DNA from: Micromonospora luteifusca
GTDB lineage: Bacteria > Actinomycetota > Actinomycetes > Mycobacteriales > Micromonosporaceae
Length of the DNA: 64,000 nucleotides
Assembly: GCF_016907275.1 (NCBI RefSeq)
Contig: NZ_JAFBBP010000001.1
Location: 4,640,001 to 4,704,000 of the forward strand
Direction: 5' to 3'
Under the pieces are notes generated by a model. That model searched no databases, was not told where the DNA came from, and saw nothing but the letters and a program-made list of their open reading frames with translations. A program made the position numbers and the translations under genes. Of the stretch, positions 55,587 through 64,000 are shown piece by piece; the first letter of the stretch is position 1; every line of letters begins with the position of its first letter.

Positions 55587-56474
55587 ATGGCCGTGCTCAC
55601 CGACCGCCCGGCGGCGACGCCCGCGCGGCGACACCAGCGCGCGGCCCGCACCCTGGCCACCCGCTTCCTGGGGTACGCCACGCTGGTCTTCTTCGGGCTG
55701 GTGTTCCTCTACCCCTTCGTCATCCAGATCGGCAACGCGCTCAAGACCGAGCCCGACGCGGCGGCGAACCCGCTGTCACCGTTTCCGGACCCGCTCACGC
55801 TGGCCGGCTTCGAACGGATCTTCGCCGGCACCAACTTCCCCCTGTGGCTGGGCAACTCGTTGCTGGTGACGGTGCTGGTCACCATCGGCCGGGTCTTCTT
55901 CGACTCGCTCGCCGGGTACGCGCTGGCCCGGCTGCGGTTCCGGGGCCGGGGCGGGCTGTTCGCCGCCGTCATCGCGGTGATGGCGGTGCCCGGAGTGGTG
56001 CTGCTGATCCCGAAGTTCCTGGTGCTCAACCAGCTCGGCCTCTACAACAGCTACGCCGGGCTGGTGGTGCCGCTGCTGGCTGACGCGGCGGGCGTGTTCA
56101 TCATGAAACAGTTCTTCGAGTCGATCCCGGTGAGTGTCGAGGAGGCCGCCCGGATAGACGGGGCAAGCATCTTCCGTACCTTCTGGTCGGTGGTGCTGCC
56201 AATGGCGAAGCCGGCGCTGATCACCCTCACCATCCTGTCGTTCCAGGGCTCCTGGAACGAGTTCCCGCACAGCCTGGTGTCGGTGCAGGACCCCGACCTG
56301 TTCACCCTGCCGCGCGGGTTGGCCGACCTGGTCAGCGGCTCGCTCGGCAAGGGCACCCAGTACCCGCTCAAGCTCGGCGCCGCGCTGCTGGCCACCATCC
56401 CGGTAGCGATCATCTTCGTGGTGTTCCAGCGGTACTTCGTCCGCGACGCCAACGACGGCTCGGACAAGGGCTGA
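55587..56474 (+). CDS. Sugar ABC transporter permease (MalG-like)
   Basis: 295 residues, six helices, EAA loop EEAARIDGASIFRTFWSVVLPMAKPALI. Starts one base after the MalF-like stop. No ATPase gene follows; a shared MsiK-type ATPase elsewhere is likely. The operon ends with a strong hairpin. Confidence 0.95.
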   Translation: MAVLTDRPAATPARRHQRAARTLATRFLGYATLVFFGLVFLYPFVIQIGNALKTEPDAAANPLSPFPDPLTLAGFERIFAGTNFPLWLGNSLLVTVLVTIGRVFFDSLAGYALARLRFRGRGGLFAAVIAVMAVPGVVLLIPKFLVLNQLGLYNSYAGLVVPLLADAAGVFIMKQFFESIPVSVEEAARIDGASIFRTFWSVVLPMAKPALITLTILSFQGSWNEFPHSLVSVQDPDLFTLPRGLADLVSGSLGKGTQYPLKLGAALLATIPVAIIFVVFQRYFVRDANDGSDKG

Positions 56475-56481
56475 CGGCCCG

Positions 56482-56510
56482 GTGTGGCGGCCCTGCCGGG
56501 GCCGCCACAC
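56482..56510. terminator. Bidirectional terminator
   Basis: GTGTGGCGGCCC (56482-56493) pairs perfectly with GGGCCGCCACAC (56499-56510) with a 5-nt loop between the convergent permease and GNAT genes. Confidence 0.8.
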
Positions 56511-56516
56511 ACCGGT

Positions 56517-57098
56517 TCACTCGGCCGGTACCTTCTCGGTCGGCACGCCCACGTGCAGACGCACCTGGGGCACCAGCATGTCGTCGACGTCCAGCGCCCG
56601 GGCCGCGCCGTCGAGCTCCCAGCCCGTGCTGGTGAGGAACTTGCGAGTCGCCTCGTCACCGTCGAACGCCCAGGCCACCGCGCGACTCAGGCCGTCCTCC
56701 CGCCACAGGTCGACGGCGGCGGCGAGCAGTCGGCTGCCGTGCCCACGCCGACCCCAGCGCGGCTCCACCAGCAGGTCGGTCACCGCGGCCACGTCCGGGC
56801 CGAGTGCGTCGGCCGGCTCACCCGGGGCCAGCGCCTCGCCGTCGGCCGGCCCGGAGGCGGCGAACCCCACCAGATACGATTGCTCGGCCTGTTCGACGGC
56901 GACCAGCACCCGGTGCGCGGCTGAGGGCGGCTCCAGCACCGCCGCGCTCCACCGCCGGGCGAGGAACGCCTCGTCCAGGTTGTCGAGCACGTGCCGAGGC
57001 AGGATCCGGCGGTACGCAACCCGCCAGGTTGCGAGCTGGATGCGTGCGATCTCGCCGGCGTCCTCGGGACGCGCCGGGCGGACGTACCCGAGAGCCAT
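56517..57098 (-). CDS. GNAT-family N-acetyltransferase
   Basis: 193 residues. YVRPARPEDAGEIARIQLATWRVAYRRILP and WGRRGHGSRLLAAAVDLW (acetyl-CoA loop) then KFLTSTGWELDGAARALDVDDM are typical. Substrate unknown. A TAGGCT box lies 8 nt before the ATG, predicting leaderless translation; divergent from the GT87 gene. Confidence 0.92.
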   Translation of the reverse strand: MALGYVRPARPEDAGEIARIQLATWRVAYRRILPRHVLDNLDEAFLARRWSAAVLEPPSAAHRVLVAVEQAEQSYLVGFAASGPADGEALAPGEPADALGPDVAAVTDLLVEPRWGRRGHGSRLLAAAVDLWREDGLSRAVAWAFDGDEATRKFLTSTGWELDGAARALDVDDMLVPQVRLHVGVPTEKVPAE

Positions 57099-57106
57099 GG
57101 GACGGA

Positions 57107-57112
57107 AGCCTA
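57107..57112 (-). promoter_or_regulatory. -10 box TAGGCT, leaderless start of GNAT gene
   Basis: TAGGCT on the minus strand is 8 nt before the ATG at 57098; it lies in the 35-bp divergent gap. Confidence 0.55.
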
Positions 57113-57133
57113 CGCAGGGCGAGGGAGGCGACG

Positions 57134-58411
57134 GTGGCGCAGGGTGCCAACAGGACGACCGCGCAGGTCGTCGGGGTGGTGGTGCTCGCCGCGGCGGTCG
57201 CCGCGTTCCTCGCCGTCGCCGCCGTACGGCACGGCTTCTTCGACCTGAAGGTCTACTACGGCGCGTTGACCTGGTGGGTGCACGACGGCGGGGAGATCTA
57301 CGACTACCTCAAACCCAACACCCAGTACGGCTTCACCTATCCGCCGTTCGCCGCGCTGGTCATGCTGCCGATGGCGTACCTGCCGTGGTCGGCCGCGATC
57401 CCGGTGAGCGTGCTGGCGAGCGTCGTCACCACGGCGGTGCTGATCTGGTGGCTGGTCGACCCGATCGCCCGCCGCGCCGGCTGGACCAGGTGGTTCGCCC
57501 TCGCCGTGGCGCTCTGTCTGGCCGCCGCGTTCGAGCCGATGCGCGAGACCGTCAACTTCGGCCAGGTCAACACGTTGCTGCTCTTCCTGGTGGCGGTGGA
57601 TCTGCTGCGGCTGCTACCGGCTGGCAACCGCTGGGCCGGGGTGGGCATCGGGCTCGCCACCGCGATCAAACTGACCCCGGGCGTCTTCATCGTCTACCTG
57701 TTGCTGACCGGGCGATGGCGGGCGGCTCTCACCGCCAGCGGCACGGCCGCCGGGGTGTCGCTGCTGGCCGGCGCGCTCTTCCCGGACGCGTCCCGGGAAT
57801 TCTGGACCGAGGCCCTGTGGAACACCGGACGGGTGGGCGAGTTGGCCTTCGTCTCCAACCAGTCGTTGCGCGGGGTGGTCGCCCGGCTCGACCCGCAGCA
57901 CCCGAGCACCCTGCTGTGGCTGCTGCTGGTGCTCGGCACCCTGGCGCTGTGGGCCTGGCGATCCCGGGCCGCCGTCGCGGTGGGCGACGAGGCGACGGGG
58001 CTGGCGCTGACCGGCGCGGTCATGTGCCTGGTCAGCCCGGTCACGTGGGTGCACCACCTGGTCTGGCTGCTGCCCGCGCTGATCCTGGTGGTCGACAACG
58101 CGATGGCCGCGCCGGCCGGCCGTCGACGGTGGGTCCTGCTGGTCGCCGCGACCATCGGGTACGTGCTGCTGATCAGCCGGACCGTCTGGTTCTGGGAGAA
58201 GGACTTCACCGGCGTCGACGGTTTCCTGGGCAGCAACGCCTACGTGTGGATCAGCTTGGCGCTGCTGGCTTTCCTGCCGATCCGCCGCTGGCTGTCTCCG
58301 CCGCACGGGTCAGTGGTCGATGCGTCCGGCGTACCGCAGCTCGACCAGCCCGACCGGCCCACTCCCGCCGGCGAGCGGCACCTGATAGGTCGACTGCTCA
58401 CCGTCCGCTGA
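57134..58411 (+). CDS. GT87-family polyprenol-phosphate mannosyltransferase-like protein
   Basis: 425 residues with about nine or ten transmembrane helices. DLKVYYGALTWWVHDGGEIYDYL followed by YGFTYPPFAALVMLPMAYL is the DUF2029/GT87 signature with acidic catalytic residue, and WVHHLVWLLPALILV is conserved. Mycobacterial members add mannose from polyprenyl-phosphate-mannose to phosphatidylinositol mannosides or arabinomannan at the outer membrane face. GTG start with GGGAGGCG. Its last 34 codons overlap the convergent GNAT gene. Confidence 0.92.
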   Translation: MAQGANRTTAQVVGVVVLAAAVAAFLAVAAVRHGFFDLKVYYGALTWWVHDGGEIYDYLKPNTQYGFTYPPFAALVMLPMAYLPWSAAIPVSVLASVVTTAVLIWWLVDPIARRAGWTRWFALAVALCLAAAFEPMRETVNFGQVNTLLLFLVAVDLLRLLPAGNRWAGVGIGLATAIKLTPGVFIVYLLLTGRWRAALTASGTAAGVSLLAGALFPDASREFWTEALWNTGRVGELAFVSNQSLRGVVARLDPQHPSTLLWLLLVLGTLALWAWRSRAAVAVGDEATGLALTGAVMCLVSPVTWVHHLVWLLPALILVVDNAMAAPAGRRRWVLLVAATIGYVLLISRTVWFWEKDFTGVDGFLGSNAYVWISLALLAFLPIRRWLSPPHGSVVDASGVPQLDQPDRPTPAGERHLIGRLLTVR

Positions 58412-58861
58412 CAGTCCGGCCCGTTCGCAGAACCGACGGGCCCGTCGGTTGTCCGCCAGCACCCACGCCCGGAACCCGGTCCAGCCCCGCTCGCTGAGCC
58501 CGGCTCGGGCGGCGGCCAGGAGCGCGGTGGCGGTCCCGTCACCCCAGCACGAAGGCTCGACGTAGAGCGCCACCACCTCGCCGACCGTCGGGTCCAGGTC
58601 GTCGCGGTCCTGGTTGCGGCGGTACGGCCCGAACGTGGTGAAGCCGACGACCAGCCCGTCCACCTCGGCGAGCAGGGTGGTGAACGGATGCTCCGGGTCG
58701 GCGGTGCCGACGTCCCGGCGGCGCTGCGCCCAGGCCGTCACGTTCAGCCGTCCGAGCACCTCGTCCGGCATGAAGCCGGCGTAGCCCGCCTGCCAGCCGT
58801 GCACGTGCACCCGGGCGACCGCCTCAGCGTCGTCCGGCTCCTCTCGGCGGATGGTCAGCAT
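58310..58861 (-). CDS. GNAT-family N-acetyltransferase
   Basis: 183 residues: LTIRREEPDDAEAVARVHVHGWQAGYAGFMPDEVL, VEPSCWGDGTATALLAAARAGL and NRRARRFCERAGLSADG. Unknown substrate. The 3' end overlaps the convergent GT87 gene by 102 bp. TAGAAC lies 6 nt before the ATG. Confidence 0.9.
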   Translation of the reverse strand: MLTIRREEPDDAEAVARVHVHGWQAGYAGFMPDEVLGRLNVTAWAQRRRDVGTADPEHPFTTLLAEVDGLVVGFTTFGPYRRNQDRDDLDPTVGEVVALYVEPSCWGDGTATALLAAARAGLSERGWTGFRAWVLADNRRARRFCERAGLSADGEQSTYQVPLAGGSGPVGLVELRYAGRIDH

Positions 58862-58867
58862 TGCACC

Positions 58868-58873
58868 GTTCTA
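58868..58873 (-). promoter_or_regulatory. -10 box TAGAAC, leaderless start of GNAT gene
   Basis: TAGAAC on the minus strand lies 6 nt before the ATG at 58861; the last base departs from the TANNNT pattern. Confidence 0.4.
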
Positions 58874-58926
58874 TGCCCCGTTGGTCGTCGCGTCCAGCTT
58901 CCCGCACCGACGTCGTACCGATGAAT

Positions 58927-58932
58927 TAAGGT
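58927..58932 (+). promoter_or_regulatory. -10 box TAAGGT, leaderless start of winged-helix gene
   Basis: TAAGGT lies 8 nt before the ATG at 58941. Confidence 0.5.
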
Positions 58933-58940
58933 CGCCGACG

Positions 58941-60170
58941 ATGGCCGCACCGGAATCACTCTCGCTCGCCCAGGCTCGGCGGGTGGCGCTCGCCGCTCAG
59001 GGCTTCACCGACCCGGCGCCGGTCGGCGTGCCCACGCGCCGGCACCTGCGCCGGGTGCTCGACCGGGTCGGGTTGATCCAGATGGACTCGGTCAACGTGC
59101 TGCAACGCGCGCACTATCTACCGCTGTTCAGCCGGCTCGGGCCCTACCCGACCACGCTGCTCGACCAGGCCGCCTACCGGCGCCCGCGTGAGCTGTTCGA
59201 ATACTGGGGCCACGAGGCGTCGTTGGTCCCGGTGGCGTTGCACCCGATGCTGCGCTGGCGGATGGCCCGGGCGCAGAGCGAAGCCTGGGGCGGGATGCGG
59301 CGGATCGCCCAGGAGCAGCCCGAACTGGTCGCCTGGGTCCGCGGCGAGGTGGCCGCCCGAGGTCCGCTGACCGCTGCCGAGATCGAGCACGACGCGCCTC
59401 GGGAGACCGGCAACTGGGGGTGGAACTGGTCGGCGGTCAAGCGGGCCTTGGAGTTCCTCTTCTGGGCTGGAGAGGTGGCCGCCGCCGAGCGCAGTACCTC
59501 CTTCGCCCGCCGCTACGACCTGCCCGAACGGGTGCTGCCCGCGGCGGTGCTGGCCGCGCCCACCCCGACCGACGCCGAGGCGTACCGCACGCTGGTGGCT
59601 CTTGCCGCGCGGTCCCTCGGCGTGGCCGCCGAGCCGGAGCTGCGCGACTACTTCCGACTGCCGCTGGCCGGTGCCCGGCAGGCCGTCGCGGAGCTGGCCG
59701 AGGCCGGTGAGCTGGTGCCGGTCAGGGTTGCGGGCTGGCGCCAGCCGGCGTGGCTGCACGCGTCCGCCCGACTGCCCCGTTGGGTTCGAGGCAACACACT
59801 GGTCAGCCCTTTCGACCCGCTGATCTGGGAACGTGCCCGCACCGAGCGGCTGTTCGACTTCAGCTACCGGATCGAGATCTACGTTCCCGCGCCACAGCGG
59901 GTCTACGGCTACTACGTGTTGCCCTTCCTGCAGGGCGACCGGTTCACGGCCCGGGTCGACCTGAAGGCCGACCGCAAGGCCGGGGTGTTGCTGGTGCCGG
60001 CCGCCTGGATCGAGCCCGGCGCCGACCCGGGGGAGACCGCGGTGGCGCTCGCCGCCGAGCTGTACCGGCTCGCCGGCTGGCTCGGCCTGGACGCGGTGGC
60101 ACCGCCGCTGGCCGGCGACCTGGCCGGTCCGCTCACCGCCGCGTTGGCCAGCTTGTCCGGTGTACCGTGA
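58941..60170 (+). CDS. Winged-helix DNA-binding protein of the YcaQ/AlkX (HTH_42) family
   Basis: 409 residues, normal for the family of tandem winged-helix DNA glycosylases. LIQMDSVNVLQRAHYLPLFSRLG carries the catalytic-region QxD (Gln-Met-Asp) seen in YcaQ/AlkX proteins, in contrast to QxQ in AlkZ, and YWGHEASLVP and LLSPFDPLIW-like VSPFDPLIWERARTERLFDF are conserved. E. coli YcaQ unhooks DNA interstrand crosslinks. Role here inferred from family: repair of alkylated or crosslinked DNA. Confidence 0.9.
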   Translation: MAAPESLSLAQARRVALAAQGFTDPAPVGVPTRRHLRRVLDRVGLIQMDSVNVLQRAHYLPLFSRLGPYPTTLLDQAAYRRPRELFEYWGHEASLVPVALHPMLRWRMARAQSEAWGGMRRIAQEQPELVAWVRGEVAARGPLTAAEIEHDAPRETGNWGWNWSAVKRALEFLFWAGEVAAAERSTSFARRYDLPERVLPAAVLAAPTPTDAEAYRTLVALAARSLGVAAEPELRDYFRLPLAGARQAVAELAEAGELVPVRVAGWRQPAWLHASARLPRWVRGNTLVSPFDPLIWERARTERLFDFSYRIEIYVPAPQRVYGYYVLPFLQGDRFTARVDLKADRKAGVLLVPAAWIEPGADPGETAVALAAELYRLAGWLGLDAVAPPLAGDLAGPLTAALASLSGVP

Positions 60171-60174
60171 GCGC

Positions 60175-60771
60175 GTGACGAGCGCTCCCGGTCCGGTCGA
60201 CCAGCCGCAGCCCGCCCCCGGGGCGGTCCACACGGTGCCGACCGATGCGGCTGCCGCAGGTCCGGCCAACGCGGGTCCGGTCGGTTGGCCGACGACCCCG
60301 CCGGCTGGCTACCCGACCCCCGAGCCGGACCGGATCACCCGGTTCGTGCTACGGCTCTACGAGCGTTCGCCGCGCTGGGCGGTGCCGCTGGCCGCGGTCG
60401 GCTGCGTCGCCGCCGGCATGGGCTACGCGCTGATCAGCGACCCGGCCGACGCCAACCCAGACGCCGCGCCCACCTGTCTGCTCAAGCTGACCACCGGTCT
60501 GGACTGCCCAGGCTGCGGCGGCACCCGCGCACTCTGGTACGTGCTGCACGGCGACCTGCCAGCCGCCGCCCGGCACCACTTCCTGTTCGTCTTCGCGCTG
60601 CCGTTCCTCGCGTACCTCTTCGTGGCCTGGGCGGGCAACCAGGCGTTCGGTTGGCGACTGCCCGAGCTGCGGATCAGCTCGAAGGTCATCGGCGGCTTCC
60701 TGGCCGCGTGGCTCGCCTTCTCGGTGCTGCGCAACCTGCCCTGGGCGCCGTTCACCTCGCTCTACGTCTGA
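60175..60771 (+). CDS. DUF2752 membrane protein
   Basis: 198 residues from GTG 60175 (an in-frame GTG at 60160 inside the previous gene is possible). About 60 Pro/Ala-rich N-terminal residues precede three helices; GLDCPGCGGTRALWYVLHGDLPAA is the DUF2752 core with the Cys pair. Function unknown. The GTG is 4 nt from the preceding stop, so co-transcribed. Short 21-22 bp repeats of the stop-codon region follow (60758-60822). Confidence 0.88.
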   Translation: MTSAPGPVDQPQPAPGAVHTVPTDAAAAGPANAGPVGWPTTPPAGYPTPEPDRITRFVLRLYERSPRWAVPLAAVGCVAAGMGYALISDPADANPDAAPTCLLKLTTGLDCPGCGGTRALWYVLHGDLPAAARHHFLFVFALPFLAYLFVAWAGNQAFGWRLPELRISSKVIGGFLAAWLAFSVLRNLPWAPFTSLYV

Positions 60772-60822
60772 CCCCGGCCGCTCCCCGTCTGACCCACCGC
60801 CGCTCTACGTCTGACCTGCCCG
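60758..60822 (+). repeat. Three degenerate 21-22 bp tandem copies of the gene end
   Basis: CGCTCTACGTCTGACC recurs at 60758, as CGCTCCCCGTCTGACC at 60779 and again at 60801, duplicating the last codons and stop of the DUF2752 gene. Confidence 0.7.
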
Positions 60823-60910
60823 CGCTGCGGGCTCTCGACGGCCGGAAGCGCGGGTGGTGGTGAAGCGTCAGTGTGGCTCGTCCAGCCCGAGGCAGGGCCT
60901 TGCGGTGTCC

Positions 60911-61059
60911 CTGTAGAGCTGCCCCGTGTGCGGGGCAGCGGCCCGGGGCGTGGGGTGCGGGGAGGGTGCTCAGAGGTGGAGCGCGGGGCGGGCCGGCTTG
61001 TCGCTGGGGACTCGGCCGGACCACGCAGCGCCTGCCCCACATCTGGGGCAGCTCTACAG
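60911..61059. repeat. REPIN-like inverted doublet in the 458-bp gap before thyX
   Basis: CTGTAGAGCTGCCCC (60911-60925) and GGGGCAGCTCTACAG (61045-61059) are 15-bp perfect inverted arms. Each arm also forms its own hairpin: GCTGCCCCG-TGTG-CGGGGCAGC on the left and TGCCCC-ACATCT-GGGGCA on the right. Beyond it at 61107 lies GATCTTGGAC, shared with the repeat at 49078. No gene is visible in 60772-61229. Confidence 0.75.
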
Positions 61060-61216
61060 GCAACCGGGGAGGTGTCAGGGGTCGGCGGTGGTCGGCGAGA
61101 TTGTCGAGATCTTGGACACCTCTGGCCCCTGCTGATGCGGGAGGCGTCGGTAATTTGCCGGTAGCTGGGCGGTTTCTGCACCGCGAGCCCGAGTTGGGCT
61201 CGGGACCGCCGACCAC

Positions 61217-61222
61217 TACAGT
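61217..61222 (+). promoter_or_regulatory. -10 box TACAGT, leaderless start of thyX
   Basis: TACAGT lies 7 nt before the ATG of thyX. Confidence 0.5.
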
Positions 61223-61229
61223 CCCAGGA

Positions 61230-61979
61230 ATGCCGGAGATGGTGCAGCCCCAGGTCAAGTTGATCGCGTGGACCCAGTTCGCGGCCCCGGACGACGTGCC
61301 GTGGTCGACCGACGCCGAGGGGGGCCAGGCGCTCGCCGAGTTCGCCGGCCGGGCCTGCTACCAGTCGTGGAAGAAGCCGAACCCGGCCACCGCCACCAAC
61401 GCCGGCTACCTGGCGCACATCCTCGACGTCGGGCACCTCTCGGTGCTGGAGCACGGGTCGGTGACCTTCTACTTCACCGGGGTGTCCCGCTCCTTCACCC
61501 ACGAGTTGATTCGGCACCGGCACTTCTCGTACTCCCAGCTTTCGCAGCGCTACGTCCCGGAGCGGGACGCGGCCATGGTCGAGCCGGCGGTCATCGCCGA
61601 CGACCCGGAGCTGCACAAGAAGTTCGTGGAGGCCGCTGAGGCGAGCGTTCGGGCGTACACCGAGTTGCTGGAGGGCCTCGAGCAGCGCTTCTCCGACGAG
61701 CCGAACCCGACGCTGCGCCGCAAGCAGGCGCGGCAGGCGGCCCGAGCGGTGCTGCCCAACGCCACCGAGACCCGGATCGTGGTCAGCGGCAACTACCGGG
61801 CCTGGCGGCACTTCATCGCGATGCGGGCCACCGAGCACGCCGACGTGGAGATCCGCGAGCTGGCCGTGGAGTGCCTGCGTCAGCTGCAGGGGGTCGCCCC
61901 CAACGTGTTCGCCGACTTCGTGATCTCCACGTTGCCGGACGGCACCGAGGTGGCGGCCAGCCCGCACGAGGCGTCCTGA
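61230..61979 (+). CDS. thyX: Flavin-dependent thymidylate synthase
   Basis: 249 residues from ATG 61230. The ThyX motif [14 protein letters not shown] (near 95) and [25 protein letters not shown] are complete. It makes dTMP from dUMP using FAD, NADPH and methylene-tetrahydrofolate. Order thyX-dapA-rnj matches M. tuberculosis Rv2754c-Rv2753c-Rv2752c. The long frame upstream of this ATG is not conserved. Confidence 0.97.
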   Translation: MPEMVQPQVKLIAWTQFAAPDDVPWSTDAEGGQALAEFAGRACYQSWKKPNPATATNAGYLAHILDVGHLSVLEHGSVTFYFTGVSRSFTHELIRHRHFSYSQLSQRYVPERDAAMVEPAVIADDPELHKKFVEAAEASVRAYTELLEGLEQRFSDEPNPTLRRKQARQAARAVLPNATETRIVVSGNYRAWRHFIAMRATEHADVEIRELAVECLRQLQGVAPNVFADFVISTLPDGTEVAASPHEAS

Positions 61980-62013
61980 GCCCTTCCCTGGCGGGCCCCG
62001 GCTGGTCGTCCGC

Positions 62014-62019
62014 TAGGTT
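62014..62019 (+). promoter_or_regulatory. -10 box TAGGTT, leaderless start of dapA
   Basis: TAGGTT lies 7 nt before the ATG at 62027; a GGGGGG stretch between is too close to serve as a ribosome site. Confidence 0.6.
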
Positions 62020-62026
62020 GGGGGGT

Positions 62027-62953
62027 ATGACGCACGACCACCTCGACACCGCTGACCGACCGGTGTCCCGCCCCTTCGGCCGGCTGCTCACCGCCATGGT
62101 GAGCCCGTTTGCTCCCGACGGCTCCCTCGACCTCGACGGTGCCGCCCGGCTGGCGAGCCACCTGGTCGACGAGCAGGGCAACGATGCGGTGGTCGTCAAC
62201 GGCACCACCGGCGAGTCGCCGACCACCACCGACGCGGAGAAGGAACACCTGATTCGGGCCGTGGTGGAGGCTGTCGGTGACCGCGCCAAGGTGGTCGCCG
62301 GGGTCGGCACCAACGACACCCGGCACACCATCGAGTTGGCCGCCGCCGCCGAGAAGGCCGGCGCACACGGACTGCTCGTGGTCACCCCCTATTACAACAA
62401 GCCACCGCAGAGCGGGTTGCTGCGGCACTTCACCGCGGTGGCCGACGCCACCGGCCTGCCGGTGATGCTGTACGACATCCCACACCGCTCGGGCGTGCCG
62501 ATCGAGACCGAAACGCTGGTCCGGCTCGCCGAGCACGGCCGAATCGTCGCGGTCAAGGACGCCAAGGGCGACCTGACCGCCACCAGCTGGGTGACCAGCC
62601 GGACCGCCCTCGCCTTCTACTGCGGCGAGGACGCACTCACCCTGCCGGCGCTGGCCGTCGGCAGCGTGGGCCTGGTCGGCACCTCGACGCACTTCGTCGG
62701 GGCGCTGACCGCACAAATGATCGAGGCGTTCGACGCGGGGAACATGCCGGCCGCGCTTGCCCTGCACCGGCGGCTGCTGCCGCTGTTCACTGGCATCTTC
62801 CGCACCCAGGGCACCATCCTGGTGAAGGCGGGCCTGGCGTCGCTGGGCCTGCCGGCCGGCCCGGTGCGACCCCCACTGGTGGACGCCACCGACGACGAGA
62901 TCGCCCAGCTGCGCGCGGACTTCGCGGCAGTGGGCCTGGAGCTGCCCGAATGA
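62027..62953 (+). CDS. dapA: 4-hydroxy-tetrahydrodipicolinate synthase
   Basis: 308 residues. NGTTGESPTTTDAEKEHL, TPYYNKPPQSGLL (proton-relay Tyr near 121) and VAVKDAKGDL (Schiff-base Lys near 175) are present. It condenses pyruvate with aspartate semialdehyde for lysine and diaminopimelate. Own leaderless promoter likely; 52 nt before rnj. Confidence 0.97.
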   Translation: MTHDHLDTADRPVSRPFGRLLTAMVSPFAPDGSLDLDGAARLASHLVDEQGNDAVVVNGTTGESPTTTDAEKEHLIRAVVEAVGDRAKVVAGVGTNDTRHTIELAAAAEKAGAHGLLVVTPYYNKPPQSGLLRHFTAVADATGLPVMLYDIPHRSGVPIETETLVRLAEHGRIVAVKDAKGDLTATSWVTSRTALAFYCGEDALTLPALAVGSVGLVGTSTHFVGALTAQMIEAFDAGNMPAALALHRRLLPLFTGIFRTQGTILVKAGLASLGLPAGPVRPPLVDATDDEIAQLRADFAAVGLELPE

Positions 62954-63005
62954 TCGAACGACACGATGGGCGCCGGGTTACGGCGTCGCAGAATGAGGTG
63001 GACGC

Positions 63006-64000
<995 letters not shown>

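Noticed and set aside
52883..55681. 932-codon frame antisense to the sugar ABC operon
   Set aside because: Shadow frame; the + strand proteins have signal peptide, EAA loops and conserved motifs.
60772..61229. tRNA or other RNA gene in the gap before thyX
   Set aside because: Hairpins are present, but no cloverleaf, anticodon arm or T-arm GTTCRA sequence; the inverted doublet explains the structure.

Overview
The window is high-GC actinobacterial DNA, most like Micromonospora or a close relative (Micromonosporaceae). This rests on three things: GTG/ATG starts with strong third-position GC; the actinobacterial gene order rimP-nusA-ylxR-infB-ylxP-rbfA-DHH phosphoesterase-MATE-truB-ribF-rpsO-pnp-M16 peptidase-dapB-(...)-thyX-dapA-rnj; and Actinobacteria-typical families (DUF574 methyltransferase, Ddn-type F420 enzymes, DUF4439, DUF2752, GT87). 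I see no tRNA, rRNA, CRISPR array, prophage or insertion sequence. Genus assignment is inference.

Layout. 1-10.6 kb: end of an ABC exporter with a degenerate nucleotide-binding domain, an OYE-type oxidoreductase, a dicarboxylate symporter, a DUF998 membrane protein with a Xi-class glutathione-transferase homologue, a thiolase, a DUF574 methyltransferase, a PAS-GGDEF-EAL protein and a DUF456 protein. 10.6-17.7 kb: a one-direction catabolic cluster (APC permease, glutamine-synthetase-like ligase, aldehyde dehydrogenase, SDR dehydrogenase, PuuD-like hydrolase, then a PNPOx-like protein). Its composition fits gamma-glutamylation of an amino alcohol such as ethanolamine better than the classical putrescine route, because there is a dehydrogenase but no amine oxidase. 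17.7-22 kb: a 1219-residue hybrid kinase/phosphatase/anti-sigma protein facing a STAS anti-anti-sigma factor, with a SigB-like promoter upstream. 22-30.2 kb: map, a VIT1/CCC1-type transporter, a nucleotidyltransferase-like gene, a Ddn-like F420 enzyme, a PadR-ABC ATPase-FtsX permease operon with a palindromic operator, and a ferritin-like DUF4439 gene coupled to a Tat lipoprotein.

30.3-49.1 kb is the conserved information-processing block: transcription/translation factors (rimP to rbfA), DHH phosphoesterase, small membrane proteins, MATE efflux, a pair of LPEWMR-motif membrane proteins, truB, ribF, rpsO, pnp, an M16 peptidase and dapB. Hairpins precede infB and rpsO, and a perfect 19-bp palindrome follows infB. 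49.1-56.5 kb: a GNAT gene, then an oligosaccharide-use locus in which an amylo-alpha-1,6-glucosidase is divergent from a LacI regulator and a binding-protein/permease/permease ABC importer without its own ATPase; an 11-bp inverted repeat lies in the shared promoter region. 56.5-64 kb: two GNATs, a GT87 mannosyltransferase, an AlkX/YcaQ-type winged-helix protein, a DUF2752 protein, then thyX-dapA-rnj (rnj runs off the end).

Two cross-cutting patterns stand out. First, at eleven genes a TANNNT-type -10 box (mostly TAGGTT or TAGGCT) sits only 6-8 nt before the start codon, predicting leaderless transcripts. Second, non-coding repeats are frequent: a 59/60-bp tandem repeat family occurs three times over at two loci 8 kb apart and merges into gene starts, and several 55-150 bp inverted-repeat (REP/REPIN-like) elements occupy the intergenic gaps.
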